A stretch of DNA of 64,000 bases from Leptospiraceae bacterium (GTDB lineage Bacteria; Spirochaetota; Leptospiria; Leptospirales; Leptospiraceae). The translations under genes and the position numbers were made by a program. The notes beneath the pieces are model-generated. The model worked only from the letters and a program-made list of their open reading frames with translations. It made no database searches and was not told where the DNA came from. The stretch covers positions 592,001 to 656,000 of the forward strand of contig JABTUZ010000002.1 in the NCBI GenBank assembly GCA_015075105.1, given 5' to 3'. Of this stretch, positions 33,429 through 43,074 are shown in pieces (within the stretch, counting starts at the first letter, position 1; every line of letters begins with the position of its first letter).

Positions 33429-35470
33429 GATTTATCTTCATCCTCAAAATTTTGAAAATCATCCTTCATCGGAATTTGTCTTTTTGGATTGGAAAGATTC
33501 TTTTTTTCTTTGGAGTTCATTCTTGAGGACAAATGAGGTAAAAGATTTTTTTGAGTTGAGTTTTTTTGAGCAGTCATAAAATTTAGCTCATTTATAATAA
33601 GTAGGAGCGATTCGGCTTGACTATTCAATTCTTCGGCAGCCGATGAAGTTGCTTCAGATACGCTTGCATTTTGCTGAGTTACATTGTCTATTTGATGTAT
33701 TGCTTTTGCTACTTGCTCTATTCCCAACGATTGCTCAATTGTAGATCGTGATATATCTTCAATTTGATTTTTGACAGAGCTAACGTATTCTGCGGCTTGA
33801 TTAGAATTTGTATTTATTTCAGTAATGATATTTGCAATCTTGAAAGAGTTTTGTAAAACATCTTTTAAGGTTTCTGTCCCCATTTTTGCAATAAGGTTTC
33901 CTGACTCTACTTTTCTTACACTTTCTTTAATTAGCTCTGCGATTTTTTTTGCCGCAGCTCTACTTGTTTCTGCAAGCTTACTTACTTGATCGGCAACGAC
34001 CGCAAATCCAGCGCCATGCTCGCCGGCACGAGCAGCTTCTATTGCTGCATTGACTGCAAGCATTTTTGTTTGTTGGGTAATCTCGTTTATAGAGTCAATG
34101 ATCTCGGTAATTTTTTCACTTCCTTGACGAATTTCATCCATTGCCTTTGTGATTTCTGTGATAACTTCGTTTCCTGATTCTGCGGATAACCTCGCTTCCT
34201 CTGACATCCCAACAGCTTCTTTTGCACTGTTCGCACTCTGGTGAACTATGACTTCAACTTTATTCACAGATGCAGTTACATCTTTACTTGAATCTGCATT
34301 TAAGTGAGCTTGAGATGCAATTTCTTCCATAGTGCTGGAAATTTCTTCGATTGAAGCTGCTTGCTCTAATGTTCCTGATGAAAGTTGTGCACTTGCTGTA
34401 GCGATTTGATTAGAAGCTGCACTTACCTCTTTACTGCCTACACTTAAATTTGTGACGATTCTTGAAAAATTCCGAAACCCGATAAACCCAAAAATTATCG
34501 TAAACCCGACTACAATACACATAGTCAATATATAAAAGATAATTTCTTTCTCAATCCACTCGCTTTGTTTTTTTGTTTGAGCAAGAATCTTGGAAGATAG
34601 AGTGTTGCTAAAACTCCACATAAGATCTATTTTTCCAGTAATTTTTTCGAACCAAACGTTTGTGTTTACTGTAAACTTTCCATCTATTGCGTGCTCGATT
34701 GCTAAGTTTTGCATTTTTTCAACATCATCAATATCCGAGCCTTTGATGGTACTTTCTGCAAGTTGTATCCATTCGGATGGGGCGTTTCTTTTAAAGATGG
34801 CAAGAAAATTATTTTGTCCTGAAATAGCTGCTAAAAATTTTAGTAAATTTGCTTGAATAAATTTTCCGTCGGCGAATGCGTTAGTCAACACTGCTCTTTC
34901 AACCCCATTGAACTCTATAATAGAAAGAAAGGCCGCAAGAGCATTTAGCTGTAGAGAAAGGTCGGCGTTTGTAGTAAGCTTTGGCATAGCTGCAATTGTT
35001 TCTAAGAAATTCCAATTCATTTTGGTATAATATTCTGTTCCTTCAGGGCCAGAGATTGTAAAATTAGTTTGTGCTTTTCTCATTTCTTTGAGACGGTTTG
35101 TTTCAAGAATTGCTTTATCAATGGCAAATTTAAACTCTAAATTGTATTCATTGAAATCAAAATTCTTTAGTGCAATTTTTAGCTCTTCTAATTTTTCATT
35201 GGTTACAGAATGTTGCCTAGGTAATTCAATTGCAAACTTTTCTCCTTTAGAACCAAGAAAACCTCCGACCATCCCTCGTTCTTTTTGAGATTCTTGAATA
35301 AATGCACTTACTTTTATAGCAAGAACTGCATATCGTTCAAACTTATTTAATTCTTTTTTTGTTTCTAATTTCATAATCAAAAAAATAATTGAAAAAAATA
35401 AAAAGGCTATAACTGGAATGAATACCAGTAGAGCAAACTTTGTTGACATTTTCATTCGCAGTAGTTTCAT
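33425..35470 (-). CDS. methyl-accepting chemotaxis protein with NIT sensor domain
   Basis: A 681-residue transmembrane chemoreceptor. One membrane segment near residue 10-30, then a periplasmic nitrate/nitrite-sensing (NIT) domain of about 240 residues recognised by [20 protein letters not shown] near residue 52 and [13 protein letters not shown] near 200. A second membrane segment follows (about 310-335), then the signalling bundle with [25 protein letters not shown] domain is not obvious between the second membrane segment and the bundle. NIT domains bind nitrate or nitrite in characterised proteins; the ligand here is inference. The C terminus has no CheR-tethering pentapeptide. It is coupled to cheB by ATGA and follows cheW. 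Confidence 0.9.
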   Translation of the reverse strand: MKLLRMKMSTKFALLVFIPVIAFLFFSIIFLIMKLETKKELNKFERYAVLAIKVSAFIQESQKERGMVGGFLGSKGEKFAIELPRQHSVTNEKLEELKIALKNFDFNEYNLEFKFAIDKAILETNRLKEMRKAQTNFTISGPEGTEYYTKMNWNFLETIAAMPKLTTNADLSLQLNALAAFLSIIEFNGVERAVLTNAFADGKFIQANLLKFLAAISGQNNFLAIFKRNAPSEWIQLAESTIKGSDIDDVEKMQNLAIEHAIDGKFTVNTNVWFEKITGKIDLMWSFSNTLSSKILAQTKKQSEWIEKEIIFYILTMCIVVGFTIIFGFIGFRNFSRIVTNLSVGSKEVSAASNQIATASAQLSSGTLEQAASIEEISSTMEEIASQAHLNADSSKDVTASVNKVEVIVHQSANSAKEAVGMSEEARLSAESGNEVITEITKAMDEIRQGSEKITEIIDSINEITQQTKMLAVNAAIEAARAGEHGAGFAVVADQVSKLAETSRAAAKKIAELIKESVRKVESGNLIAKMGTETLKDVLQNSFKIANIITEINTNSNQAAEYVSSVKNQIEDISRSTIEQSLGIEQVAKAIHQIDNVTQQNASVSEATSSAAEELNSQAESLLLIINELNFMTAQKNSTQKNLLPHLSSRMNSKEKKNLSNPKRQIPMKDDFQNFEDEDKS

Positions 35471-35490
35471 CGTATCCTCTTTTGTTGTAA

Positions 35491-35964
35491 TTATAATAAA
35501 TTATCTATTTCATCATTACTTAAAATTTTTTCAATTTCCAAAATTATGATAACTCTCTCGTCTAACTTTATCATTCCGGAGATGTAGTCCGAACGAATAT
35601 TTTTTCCGAGTTGTGGTGATGGTTCGTATTTTTCTGCATCAATTGAGATGACTCCAACAAGTTGGTCAACAATGATCCCTGTTAGCATGCCATTCAAATC
35701 AACTACAATAATACAGTTGTCTTTATCTGTTTCTTTGTGCTCTAAATTGAATTTGCGCCGCATGTCTACAATTGGGACAATTTTTCCACGCAAATTAATT
35801 ACACCTCTCATAAACGATGGAGTCCTTGGTACAGGGTCTATGTTTTGTATTTCAACAACTTCCCTTGCTTCTAAAATACGAATTCCGTATTCTCTTCCAT
35901 CTAAAAGAAAGGACAAGAGCTTTCCGGTTGACTTGTTTAATGGATTTTCCTGAGCAGGTGACAT
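35491..35964 (-). CDS. cheW: chemotaxis coupling protein CheW
   Basis: A 157-residue single CheW domain that bridges chemoreceptors and CheA. The family pattern is clear: [24 protein letters not shown] near residue 13, [20 protein letters not shown] near 45, and [17 protein letters not shown] near 90. The ATG at 35964 is preceded by AAGGAAAG. It is the first gene of the operon cheW-mcp-cheB-cheA-cyclase, 20 bases ahead of the chemoreceptor gene. The upstream gap to 36041 is short and probably contains the operon promoter. Confidence 0.95.
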   Translation of the reverse strand: MSPAQENPLNKSTGKLLSFLLDGREYGIRILEAREVVEIQNIDPVPRTPSFMRGVINLRGKIVPIVDMRRKFNLEHKETDKDNCIIVVDLNGMLTGIIVDQLVGVISIDAEKYEPSPQLGKNIRSDYISGMIKLDERVIIILEIEKILSNDEIDNLL

Positions 35965-36040
35965 TTCTTTCCTTTTTAAAATACGGCAACTTTTTACTAT
36001 TGCGTGAGTGTTTTTTGTCGTAAAGAGAAAAAGTGATTTA

Positions 36041-36529
36041 TTACTCCCAACCTGGAGTAGTTGGAGCTACGGACTTGTCTTCAAAGGGAACTAACTTTTT
36101 CTTTAAATCCTGTCCGCTAAACTGAAGTTTTAAATAGCAATTTCCACCCGGGTCGTTTTCTTTTTCTACAGTTCGTATTTGGATTTTTAATTCATGGAAT
36201 TGCTTTGAAAATTTTTGTTCCGGATAGAGCAGGCTATCCCCGGTGTTGATATTTTTCAAAAATCTATAGTTGAATACCTTAATACCATAATTTCTTGCAT
36301 TTTCGCAAGCGAGTAGTTTAGCAGTTGCTAAGTCCATTTGCTTTTCTGGCGGAAAGCCATTGGCTCTTAATTGAAAAGTGTGCTCATCTACCCATCCATA
36401 ACTATCGGATTCCTTTTCTTTAACAGGTGGAGGATTGACTGGAGGCTTTGCGCAAAAAACTAATGCGAAAAACATGAAAAGATATTGGCAAGCAGAAATT
36501 TTTATGAAAGTATTTTGGTTTAGTTTCAT
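36041..36529 (-). CDS. small lipoprotein encoded with csrA and fliW
   Basis: A 162-residue predicted lipoprotein. The N-terminal hydrophobic stretch ends ALVFC with the likely lipid Cys at residue 26, followed by a Pro/Lys-rich linker ([14 protein letters not shown]). The rest has [16 protein letters not shown], a pattern also seen in lipoproteins of the LPP20 type, and ends with a beta-rich segment. I do not recognise a family with confidence. The start ATG overlaps the csrA stop as ATGA. Expression with flagellar hook genes suggests a motility or cell-envelope role, but that rests on context only. Confidence 0.7.
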   Translation of the reverse strand: MKLNQNTFIKISACQYLFMFFALVFCAKPPVNPPPVKEKESDSYGWVDEHTFQLRANGFPPEKQMDLATAKLLACENARNYGIKVFNYRFLKNINTGDSLLYPEQKFSKQFHELKIQIRTVEKENDPGGNCYLKLQFSGQDLKKKLVPFEDKSVAPTTPGWE

Positions 36530-36765
36530 TTTTTCTTTTTTAGTATAGCACCTAACTTACCTAAATCTTCGGGTTTGATATTGATTGCAGATGCTTTTTT
36601 GTTTTCGTCTTGGATCTCCTGATAGATTTCTGCTCGGTGTACAGAAATATTCTTAGGAGCTTTGATTCCTATTTTTACTTGATCACCTTTGATGTCAACT
36701 ACAACAACTTCAACATCGTCTCCAATCATTATGGATTGATTTAACCTTCTTGCAAGTACGAGCAA
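36526..36765 (-). CDS. csrA: carbon storage regulator CsrA
   Basis: A 79-residue RNA-binding post-transcriptional regulator. [18 protein letters not shown] and [20 protein letters not shown] are the family's RNA-contact strands, with the binding Arg in HRAEIYQEI. It carries a C-terminal extension of about 20 residues after the usual end. CsrA represses translation of target mRNAs, typically flagellin, by binding GGA sites near the start. It lies 1 base after fliW, the CsrA antagonist, and is coupled to the following lipoprotein gene. That gene order (fliW-csrA) is common in bacteria that use FliW as partner-switch regulator. Confidence 0.97.
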   Translation of the reverse strand: MLVLARRLNQSIMIGDDVEVVVVDIKGDQVKIGIKAPKNISVHRAEIYQEIQDENKKASAINIKPEDLGKLGAILKKKK

Positions 36766-36766
36766 A

Positions 36767-37222
36767 CTAAATTTTCTCCAATAATGAATAACACTCTAAA
36801 ATTTTTGTTCTGACAGAGTGGCTTTCATTTCTTGAAATACACTGTCTCCCAAGGGACAGCTCTGGATTTATAATTACAGGCCCTTGTAAATTTGCGGTCA
36901 TTTTAGAAGGGTCATCTGGAGGTATAGTTACAATCGTAAGAATTAGCGCAGCGTCTAACGTATCAAGTTTTATATCTACAAGATCATTCTCTGGTATCGA
37001 TGGAATATATTTCGGAGAAAACAATTGAGGCTGCATAATCACAAATGCGAGGTCAGTGTTTTCTGTAGATTGCAACCATTTGAATGGATTGTCAGGAGAA
37101 TCTTCGATCAGTGCATATTGTTTTTGCATTTCAAAACCGAGAAGTCCATCACGAAAATATATTAGTTGCTTATCGGAAATTTGTATTTTCCCGAAAGGTT
37201 TTGTAACTAGTTCAATTGCCAT
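36767..37222 (-). CDS. fliW: flagellar assembly factor FliW
   Basis: A 151-residue FliW, a cytoplasmic protein that binds flagellin or CsrA. When flagellin accumulates it releases FliW to inhibit CsrA, closing a feedback loop. Family signatures are [20 protein letters not shown] near residue 10, [17 protein letters not shown] near 40 and [16 protein letters not shown] near 110. The ATG shares one base with the flgL stop (TAATG), so translation is coupled. It is followed directly by csrA. Flagellin genes are not in the window. Confidence 0.96.
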   Translation of the reverse strand: MAIELVTKPFGKIQISDKQLIYFRDGLLGFEMQKQYALIEDSPDNPFKWLQSTENTDLAFVIMQPQLFSPKYIPSIPENDLVDIKLDTLDAALILTIVTIPPDDPSKMTANLQGPVIINPELSLGRQCISRNESHSVRTKILECYSLLEKI

Positions 37223-38487
37223 TATCTTAGAAAGTCCATTAGAGTAGGTTTAATAATTTTTGATCCAACATTTAGAGCGTATTGATGAATCGTTTCTAAC
37301 CATTTTAAATTCATAATCGTTTCTGGAAAATCAATCCCCTCATTTTTTGCGAGAAGCTCTGTCATGTAGGCTGAATCAAAATCAACTCTTTTCGTGTGCT
37401 CTTCGAGTCTGTTCATTCTGGCACCAACAATCGACCTATATCTCAAAACATTCTCTAAAGCTAAATCTAAGTCTTGCAAATCTCTCCCGGAAATTCTTTC
37501 TTGATCTTTTCTGATTAAATCATTTCTAAGCTGAATTAATACATCAAAAATGGAAAGCCCTGTAACGCTTGCACTCTTTGAATAATTATTCGGAGGTTCA
37601 GAACTTGCGGCATCAACCAGTCCGATATCTTTTAGAACTGTTCCTCCATCTGTGTCTTCTAACCAGATTTGATGAGGCGCGGTTGAGCTAAGTGAAATAT
37701 TGTCCTGCGCCAGTTTACTTGCTTTCACTTCAATAGGAGAATTATTAATTTTATCTATAATATCGTCGATTGTATCACCCACAGAAATGTGAACCTCTAC
37801 ACCATCAATTTTAAATTTTTGATCTGAAGTTGCAGAATAAGAAGAATTGTCAACCTTACTTGTAATAGCCATGTTTGTTCCCCAGAAAACTTTGTTCCCA
37901 GGAAGAGAAACAGGAATATATTCTCCTCTCTCAATTTCACGAATTTGCTCACCTATATCTCCCCTATACTCTACTCCGATATATTGGTTTTTTAATTCAA
38001 GACCTTGAAGCCCTTTGATTTTAGATTCGATAGGCTCAAAAGGAGGTCTCTCAATTACATGTCCTCCAAATAAAGGTTGCCCTGTAGCATCTCTTGTGTT
38101 GGCAATATCAACTAACGCACGTAAATGTTCGTCGATTTCTTTTCCAATCGCTATTTCCAGTTCAAACCCTTTATCTCCTTGGTAGATACCATTGGAGGCT
38201 TGAACTGTCAGCACTCTTGCTCTTTGAAAAATACTCCCAATTCTATCTAACTCACCATCGATCTGTTGCAACCTTGAGTGACCATCTGTGATATTTTCTT
38301 GAAATTGCGTAAGCTCATTCAAACGAGAACGAAAATACATTTGGTTTGTCGCAAGACCTGGTTCATCAGAGGGTTTTCGTATTTTTAGTCCTGTACCTAA
38401 CTGGTTTTGGGTCTCATCTAAAAGAATCTGGTGTCTCCCCAAATTTTTGACCAGAGTGTTGTTTGTCATTTGGTTTGTAATTCTCAT
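37222..38487 (-). CDS. flgL: flagellar hook-associated protein 3
   Basis: A 421-residue FlgL, the junction protein between hook and filament. The N terminus, MRITNQMTNNTLVKNLGRHQ, and the coiled D0/D1 helices (LDRIGSIFQRARVLTVQASNG) match the flagellin-like family; the C-terminal helix runs ALNVGSKIIKPTLMDFLR. The middle (about 170-330) is the variable D2 domain. Exported by the flagellar type III system, probably with help from the FlgN-like chaperone encoded two genes upstream. It lies 6 bases after flgK and overlaps fliW by one base. Confidence 0.95.
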   Translation of the reverse strand: MRITNQMTNNTLVKNLGRHQILLDETQNQLGTGLKIRKPSDEPGLATNQMYFRSRLNELTQFQENITDGHSRLQQIDGELDRIGSIFQRARVLTVQASNGIYQGDKGFELEIAIGKEIDEHLRALVDIANTRDATGQPLFGGHVIERPPFEPIESKIKGLQGLELKNQYIGVEYRGDIGEQIREIERGEYIPVSLPGNKVFWGTNMAITSKVDNSSYSATSDQKFKIDGVEVHISVGDTIDDIIDKINNSPIEVKASKLAQDNISLSSTAPHQIWLEDTDGGTVLKDIGLVDAASSEPPNNYSKSASVTGLSIFDVLIQLRNDLIRKDQERISGRDLQDLDLALENVLRYRSIVGARMNRLEEHTKRVDFDSAYMTELLAKNEGIDFPETIMNLKWLETIHQYALNVGSKIIKPTLMDFLR

Positions 38488-38493
38488 TTATTT

Positions 38494-40404
38494 TTACACT
38501 CCCATTCTATTGATTACTGTATCGAGCATTTCTGTCATAACAGAAATCATCTTAGCTGATGCGTTATACGCCTGCTGAAACTGGACCATATTTGCCATTT
38601 CTTCATCTAAGTTTACTCCCATTACAGATTGACGCATATTTTCTAATTCTGAAAGCAAATCATTTTGAGTAGTAAATTCTTGCTTTGCCTCTCTTGCTTC
38701 TGTTCCAAGTTTTGCAATTAAAGAGGTATAAAAATCATCAGTAGTTTTTGAATATTCTACCATGATAGGCTTGCCTCGTAAAGAGCTTGCAATAAGAAGT
38801 GCGTTAGACCCATCCTTGTGTCCGTTAGGCGAATTATAATCTCCTGTTCCACCTACATCTTTCCCTCTACCGGCAGCAATATTTGCCGAATTATTTATTA
38901 CGTCTTCTGTCATTTTCACAAATGAGGCTGGATGGTAATGTGGGGTTAGGGTAATATCTTGAGTATTCGATTGGAGTTTTGCAATTTCGCCTAACTTCCT
39001 GTAATCGTAAGATCCAGAAGGGCCACTCGCATATAGTATTCCAGTTAATCCAACAAGTAAATCACCAGAGTCTTCCAAGTGACGTATGATGAAATTATTC
39101 TTTGGATTGTCTTCTGCAATTGTAGCTTTTAAAGCCAATTGATTGTCGTGGTTCATATAGGCTACGATTCCTGATTCGCTTCTATTGATTCTTTTGATAA
39201 CCTCTGCGAGAGTATCATCTTTGGAATAAGGGATGATAACAGGAGTAGATTCTTTATTTGGCTTGTGAAAAATTATATTCCCTGAAATCCCTATCGGTCT
39301 ATCACTATCAATAGACACCTTTCCTGTAACCCTAAATACTGCCGAAATATCATTTTGTCCATCACCGTTTGAATCATATTCTCCGAAAGAATTTGCACTT
39401 AAATTTCTTGGTTGAAAGAAATTCAAATTTGTCTTTCCGTTTAAACCAAATCCATCTTTATGGATTTCGTTTACAACATCGGTCATATTAATTGCAAGAG
39501 AATCAACGTAATCTATTTTCTCTCTTAGAACTTGATCTCTTATTTCCATGACCCCGTGAATTCTGCCGCTTCGTAAAAGAGTGGGTTTTCCTGTTTCTGC
39601 CCATACAAGATCGAACATCCCGTCTCTATCCGGATTTCCTATAAGTTGGATTTTATTTGACTTACTGCCTTGAACGAAAATTTGCTGTCCTATAAAAACC
39701 ATAAATTCATCTTCGTCACTTCGCCCGACGTTGATATCTACCAAAGAGGACAATTCTTGAAGAGCAGCATCTCTTTTGTCATATAAATCATTTGGTGTGT
39801 CGCCTAACGCTTCTGCCTTGCCGATTCTTTCGTTTAAGTTACGAATATTTTCTGCAAGTAGATTTATCATATTGGTTTTAGATTCTACTTCTCTGTTAGC
39901 TTGATCTCTTAGTTGTGTTAATTTTCTAAATGTATCTTCTATTCGTGTGCCAAGTCCTGTGGCTTTTTCTTTTACAATAGACCGATGTGCGCTTTCTTCG
40001 GGGTAATTGGCTAAGTCTTCCCAACTTGTCCAGAATTGATCCATTTGAGTACGAAGAGTAATCCCTGTAGGCTCATTGAAAACTGTCTCGATCTGATACA
40101 GGTAATCGTTTCTTGCACCCCAGTAATCTTTTTTATTATTTGTTTCAATGATTCGGTCATCAATAAAATTATCTCGAATTCTTTCAATTCTTGTCACCTC
40201 AGAGCCTTGCCCGATTTGTCCTGCAACAAGTGCACGATTGTAAGCCGGATCATAAAGTGGATCAGGTGCAGACATATTTACTCTTTGTCTCGAATAGTGC
40301 TTATTATCTGCGTTAGATATATTGTGTCCTGTAGTTTGAAGAGCTTGTTGGTGAGTGCTCAAGCCCCTTTTTCCTACTTCTAAACCCATAAACGTAGAGC
40401 CCAT
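38494..40404 (-). CDS. flgK: flagellar hook-associated protein 1
   Basis: A 636-residue FlgK. The N-terminal axial helix region, [20 protein letters not shown] with [14 protein letters not shown], is the classic rod/hook-family motif (TxGHNISNANTPGYSRQ). [20 protein letters not shown] near residue 110 and the C-terminal helix with [18 protein letters not shown] and [20 protein letters not shown] complete the family. Central regions (about 290-540) form the variable outer domains. It joins the hook to FlgL. Starts 10 bases after the FlgN-like gene. Length is slightly above average for the family. Confidence 0.96.
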   Translation of the reverse strand: MGSTFMGLEVGKRGLSTHQQALQTTGHNISNADNKHYSRQRVNMSAPDPLYDPAYNRALVAGQIGQGSEVTRIERIRDNFIDDRIIETNNKKDYWGARNDYLYQIETVFNEPTGITLRTQMDQFWTSWEDLANYPEESAHRSIVKEKATGLGTRIEDTFRKLTQLRDQANREVESKTNMINLLAENIRNLNERIGKAEALGDTPNDLYDKRDAALQELSSLVDINVGRSDEDEFMVFIGQQIFVQGSKSNKIQLIGNPDRDGMFDLVWAETGKPTLLRSGRIHGVMEIRDQVLREKIDYVDSLAINMTDVVNEIHKDGFGLNGKTNLNFFQPRNLSANSFGEYDSNGDGQNDISAVFRVTGKVSIDSDRPIGISGNIIFHKPNKESTPVIIPYSKDDTLAEVIKRINRSESGIVAYMNHDNQLALKATIAEDNPKNNFIIRHLEDSGDLLVGLTGILYASGPSGSYDYRKLGEIAKLQSNTQDITLTPHYHPASFVKMTEDVINNSANIAAGRGKDVGGTGDYNSPNGHKDGSNALLIASSLRGKPIMVEYSKTTDDFYTSLIAKLGTEAREAKQEFTTQNDLLSELENMRQSVMGVNLDEEMANMVQFQQAYNASAKMISVMTEMLDTVINRMGV

Positions 40405-40414
40405 TTTTCCTCCG

Positions 40415-40939
40415 TTATGCTTTTGTGTTTAACATGACCGGTGTGTTGCGGGTACTGGTCTTAACACTAACGCTTCCGTAAGAAACCGGGATTTCAGTTT
40501 CGGAAGCTCGTTTCAAAGCATCTATACTAAGTTTAAAAATTTCCTGATTGGTTTTCATTAATTTTTCGTTTAAGATAATTTTTTCTTTTAATGACTGCAA
40601 AACTTCTTTTAATTCTCCAGCGAGACCTTTTAGTTTAAAATTTGAATTTCTATCTATATGATTTAAAAACTCGTTAAATGAATTTTTTTCTTCTGAAATT
40701 TCAATTTTTTTTTCTTTGTAAAAATTTTCAATTTCGTTCATTCTTACTCTCTCTAATTCAGATGCACCCACCATTAAATTGTAAGATTCTTTTGTTAGAG
40801 ACTCTAATGCTTTACCGTTTTTTTCTAGGATATTACCTTTCTTTTGAATTTCTAAATCTAAAAGATTTTTATAAATTTTGATTTCTTTTGTAAAAATTTC
40901 AGATATATTACTAATCCATTCAATAAAAGGCTGTTTCAT
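40415..40939 (-). CDS. flgN: FlgN-like flagellar export chaperone
   Basis: A 174-residue mostly helical protein upstream of flgK. The length, the helical pattern with long amphipathic stretches ([40 protein letters not shown]) and its position as first gene before flgK and flgL match FlgN, the chaperone that keeps FlgK and FlgL soluble for export. Sequence identity to FlgN is low everywhere, so the call relies strongly on position. The last residues ([17 protein letters not shown]) are disordered. AGGA precedes the ATG at 40939, and a possible sigma-28-type promoter lies just upstream. Confidence 0.75.
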   Translation of the reverse strand: MKQPFIEWISNISEIFTKEIKIYKNLLDLEIQKKGNILEKNGKALESLTKESYNLMVGASELERVRMNEIENFYKEKKIEISEEKNSFNEFLNHIDRNSNFKLKGLAGELKEVLQSLKEKIILNEKLMKTNQEIFKLSIDALKRASETEIPVSYGSVSVKTSTRNTPVMLNTKA

Positions 40940-40959
40940 TTTTGCTTTTCCTATAGATA

Positions 40960-40986
40960 ACTTCGACCGAATCTATAAACTGATTA
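40960..40986 (-). promoter_or_regulatory. possible sigma-28 promoter of the flgN-flgK operon
   Basis: On the minus strand TAATCAGT (40986-40979), 11 bases, then GTCGAAGT (40967-40960) resembles the sigma-28 layout TAAAGTTT-N11-GCCGATAA with 5 of 8 matches in the -10 part. It would place the transcript start close to AGGA and the ATG at 40939. FliA is encoded at 60430-61230. The match is weak. Confidence 0.25.
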
Positions 40987-41068
40987 GGAAAAATTCATTC
41001 TTTTTTTGGTAGATATGTCTCTTTGTAATTAAGACAAAGTGATAACTTAGGAAAGGTGGGCTTATCCA

Positions 41069-41542
41069 CTAAATTGCATTCAATAAATTTAGCTCTAATT
41101 CTGCTTCTTTTTTTAATTTCGAAGTATTTTCTTTTGAAATGATCTCTTCAAAAATTTTTTTGGCTTCTTCAATTTTCCCTATTCTTACAAAGGCTTTAGC
41201 TACATTCAAATAAGCATTCATACCTTCTTCTGTTTCTGGACTCTCATTAAAAAGATTCATTTCTGTTTCTGCTACCAAATCCCACTTTTGTATTTTTTTA
41301 TACGCAAGACTTAAAATTTTGTAAGACTTTAGAAAAGACGGATGGTCGTGGTAAAGTATTTGAAATTCTTTAATTTTTTCTATACAGGAAAAATATTTTC
41401 TGTCTCCAAGAAACTCATTTGCCTGTTTTAAAGAAATTTCACCCTGAAAAATTTTTTCTTTTATATTCACAGGAATAAATCCTTCTTCTTCCGAATATAT
41501 ACTAAAAGTAAGTATTAAAAGACATAATAAAAAATATTTCAT
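41069..41542 (-). CDS. exported TPR-like repeat protein
   Basis: A 157-residue protein with a signal peptide (MKYFLLCLLILTFSIYS) followed by tetratricopeptide-like helical pairs, for example FLGDRKYFSCIEKIKEFQIL, FLKSYKILSLAYKKIQKWD and AYLNVAKAFVRIGKIEEAKK. TPR domains bind partner proteins; the exported form suggests a periplasmic or outer-membrane complex. The ATG at 41542 gives the signal peptide; the frame starts further up at 41575 with no ribosome binding site. Function unknown. It lies 129 bases upstream of the flgN operon on the same strand, so co-transcription is possible. Confidence 0.65.
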   Translation of the reverse strand: MKYFLLCLLILTFSIYSEEEGFIPVNIKEKIFQGEISLKQANEFLGDRKYFSCIEKIKEFQILYHDHPSFLKSYKILSLAYKKIQKWDLVAETEMNLFNESPETEEGMNAYLNVAKAFVRIGKIEEAKKIFEEIISKENTSKLKKEAELELNLLNAI

Positions 41543-41667
41543 AGTACTATTATCTTGAATTTTATAGGAAAGCATGATGTTTTTATTTTTGTGTATAACA
41601 AAAAATGGATCTTTTTAAAAACTAAAGAGCTTGACAAATTTGCAAAAGTTTTAATGATTTAAGGGCA

Positions 41668-43002
41668 ATGAGAAATATAAAAAAGATTTTATTAATTTTT
41701 ACACTTATCGAAATTTTTTTCTTTTTATCCAATTGTCAAAAACCAAAATTTGATAACCCTTGTGATCTAAATTCGGATTCTCATCGAAACACCAATATCG
41801 TAAAATATATAACCTCAGATAGTTCTTCTTTTTGTGGGATTATTCCTTCATTTGGAAGTGTAGCTACTCCTATATTTACTCCATCCGCAGGAAATAAAAC
41901 TTCCCTATCCGATATAAATATATTGACATCTACTTTTGGAGCAACGATCTACTATACCACAGATGGAACAAACCCAACAATCGGATCCAATAGATACTCT
42001 AGTGCTTTGGAGAATATTTGGTCCTTAGCTGGAAAAACGATAAAGGCATTTGCTGTGAAAAATGGAATGACTGATAGTGCAATTTTGTCCGGAGTGTTTA
42101 GCTATCCGCCTTTAAAAACAGGGCAACAGACTTCATACGCAGTTGGAGATGATGGAGAAAGTCAAACAGGTGTAAGTCGGAGCTACACTGATAATGGAGA
42201 TGGCACGGTAAAAGATAATGCGACAGGGCTTATTTGGCAGAAATGTAGCATGGGATTAAATAATGATGCGGGATGTACAGGAACTGCTTCAAACCCAAAC
42301 TGGGCAGATGCGGGCACTTATTGCAGTGGGCTTAGCTTGGGATCTAAAACATGGAGACTGCCATCAAGATTAGAATTAGAAACTCTATCACATTTTTCTG
42401 GACCAATTATAGCAATTGCAATTGATTCAAGTTATTTTCCAAATACTACAACAAACCCGTATTGGAGTTCAAGCAATTATGTGCCTTCCAGTACAGAGGC
42501 TTGGTATATAAATTTTAGTGCCGGTGAAATAAGTAAAGATAGCAAGGCAGTTTTTTACTATGTCCGTTGTGTTTCAGGTACAGTAAAAGAGTACGGTAAT
42601 AATTTAACAGAAAATGGAGATGGCACAGTAAAAGATAATGTGACAGGACTTATTTGGCAGAAATGTAGTAATGGGCAGAGTGGTTCGAACTGCTCTGGAG
42701 CTGCAAGTAGTGATCTTTGGGCAAATGCACTATCTGCTTGCAGTGGACTAAGTTTAGCCGGAAAATCATGGAGGTTACCAAATATCAATGAATTAAAATC
42801 CATCATTGATATAAATAAATCCAGTGGTGAAACTATAGACACAAATATTTTTCCAAATACTGCATCAGGTTCGTATTGGAGTTCAACTACTCTTGTGTCA
42901 AATACTAATTTTTCTTGGGAAGTCAATTTTTCTAGTGGTTTCTCAGTAAGCGATGACACCAATCTTCAATATTCTTATATTCGTTGCGTCTCTGGTCCTT
43001 AG
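41668..43002 (+). CDS. lipoprotein with two DUF1566 (Lcl) domains
   Basis: A 444-residue predicted lipoprotein. The signal peptide (MRNIKKILLIFTLIEIFFFL-SNC) gives a lipid Cys at 23. Residues 70-145 look like a chitobiase/beta-hexosaminidase C-terminal-type beta domain (ATIYYTTDGTNPT, KTIKAFAVKNGMTDSA). Two DUF1566 domains follow (about 165-310 and 315-443), each with GDGTVKDN-TGLIWQKC, CSGLSL, W-RLP-LEL/NELKSI and YWSS with a terminal RCVSG. DUF1566 proteins are often exported and may bind host or matrix components; no enzyme activity is known to me. The paired domains share near-identical DNA blocks, so the second arose by recent duplication. Confidence 0.85.
   Translation: MRNIKKILLIFTLIEIFFFLSNCQKPKFDNPCDLNSDSHRNTNIVKYITSDSSSFCGIIPSFGSVATPIFTPSAGNKTSLSDINILTSTFGATIYYTTDGTNPTIGSNRYSSALENIWSLAGKTIKAFAVKNGMTDSAILSGVFSYPPLKTGQQTSYAVGDDGESQTGVSRSYTDNGDGTVKDNATGLIWQKCSMGLNNDAGCTGTASNPNWADAGTYCSGLSLGSKTWRLPSRLELETLSHFSGPIIAIAIDSSYFPNTTTNPYWSSSNYVPSSTEAWYINFSAGEISKDSKAVFYYVRCVSGTVKEYGNNLTENGDGTVKDNVTGLIWQKCSNGQSGSNCSGAASSDLWANALSACSGLSLAGKSWRLPNINELKSIIDINKSSGETIDTNIFPNTASGSYWSSTTLVSNTNFSWEVNFSSGFSVSDDTNLQYSYIRCVSGP
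42191..42668 (+). repeat. internal direct repeat in the DUF1566 gene
   Basis: The blocks 42191-42248 and 42611-42668 are nearly identical (GGAGATGGCACGGTAAAAGA versus GGAGATGGCACAGTAAAAGA, and so on), offset by exactly 420 bases or 140 codons. They encode the start of each DUF1566 domain. The offset in codons and the low third-position divergence point to recent domain duplication or gene conversion. Confidence 0.8.
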
Positions 43003-43074
43003 GAAAAAAAATAGTTAGTGATTTGTATGAGTAGATTAGAGCTGTTTTTTTAGTTTTTCGGATTTTGGTTTTTT

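Noticed and set aside
42191-42668. Direct repeats considered as a CRISPR or tandem array
   Set aside because: Only two units, in phase with coding domains, and no spacer-repeat pattern.
42558-42962. 134-codon minus-strand open frame in the DUF1566 gene
   Set aside because: Antisense to the second DUF1566 domain; its existence follows from the repeat's codon bias.
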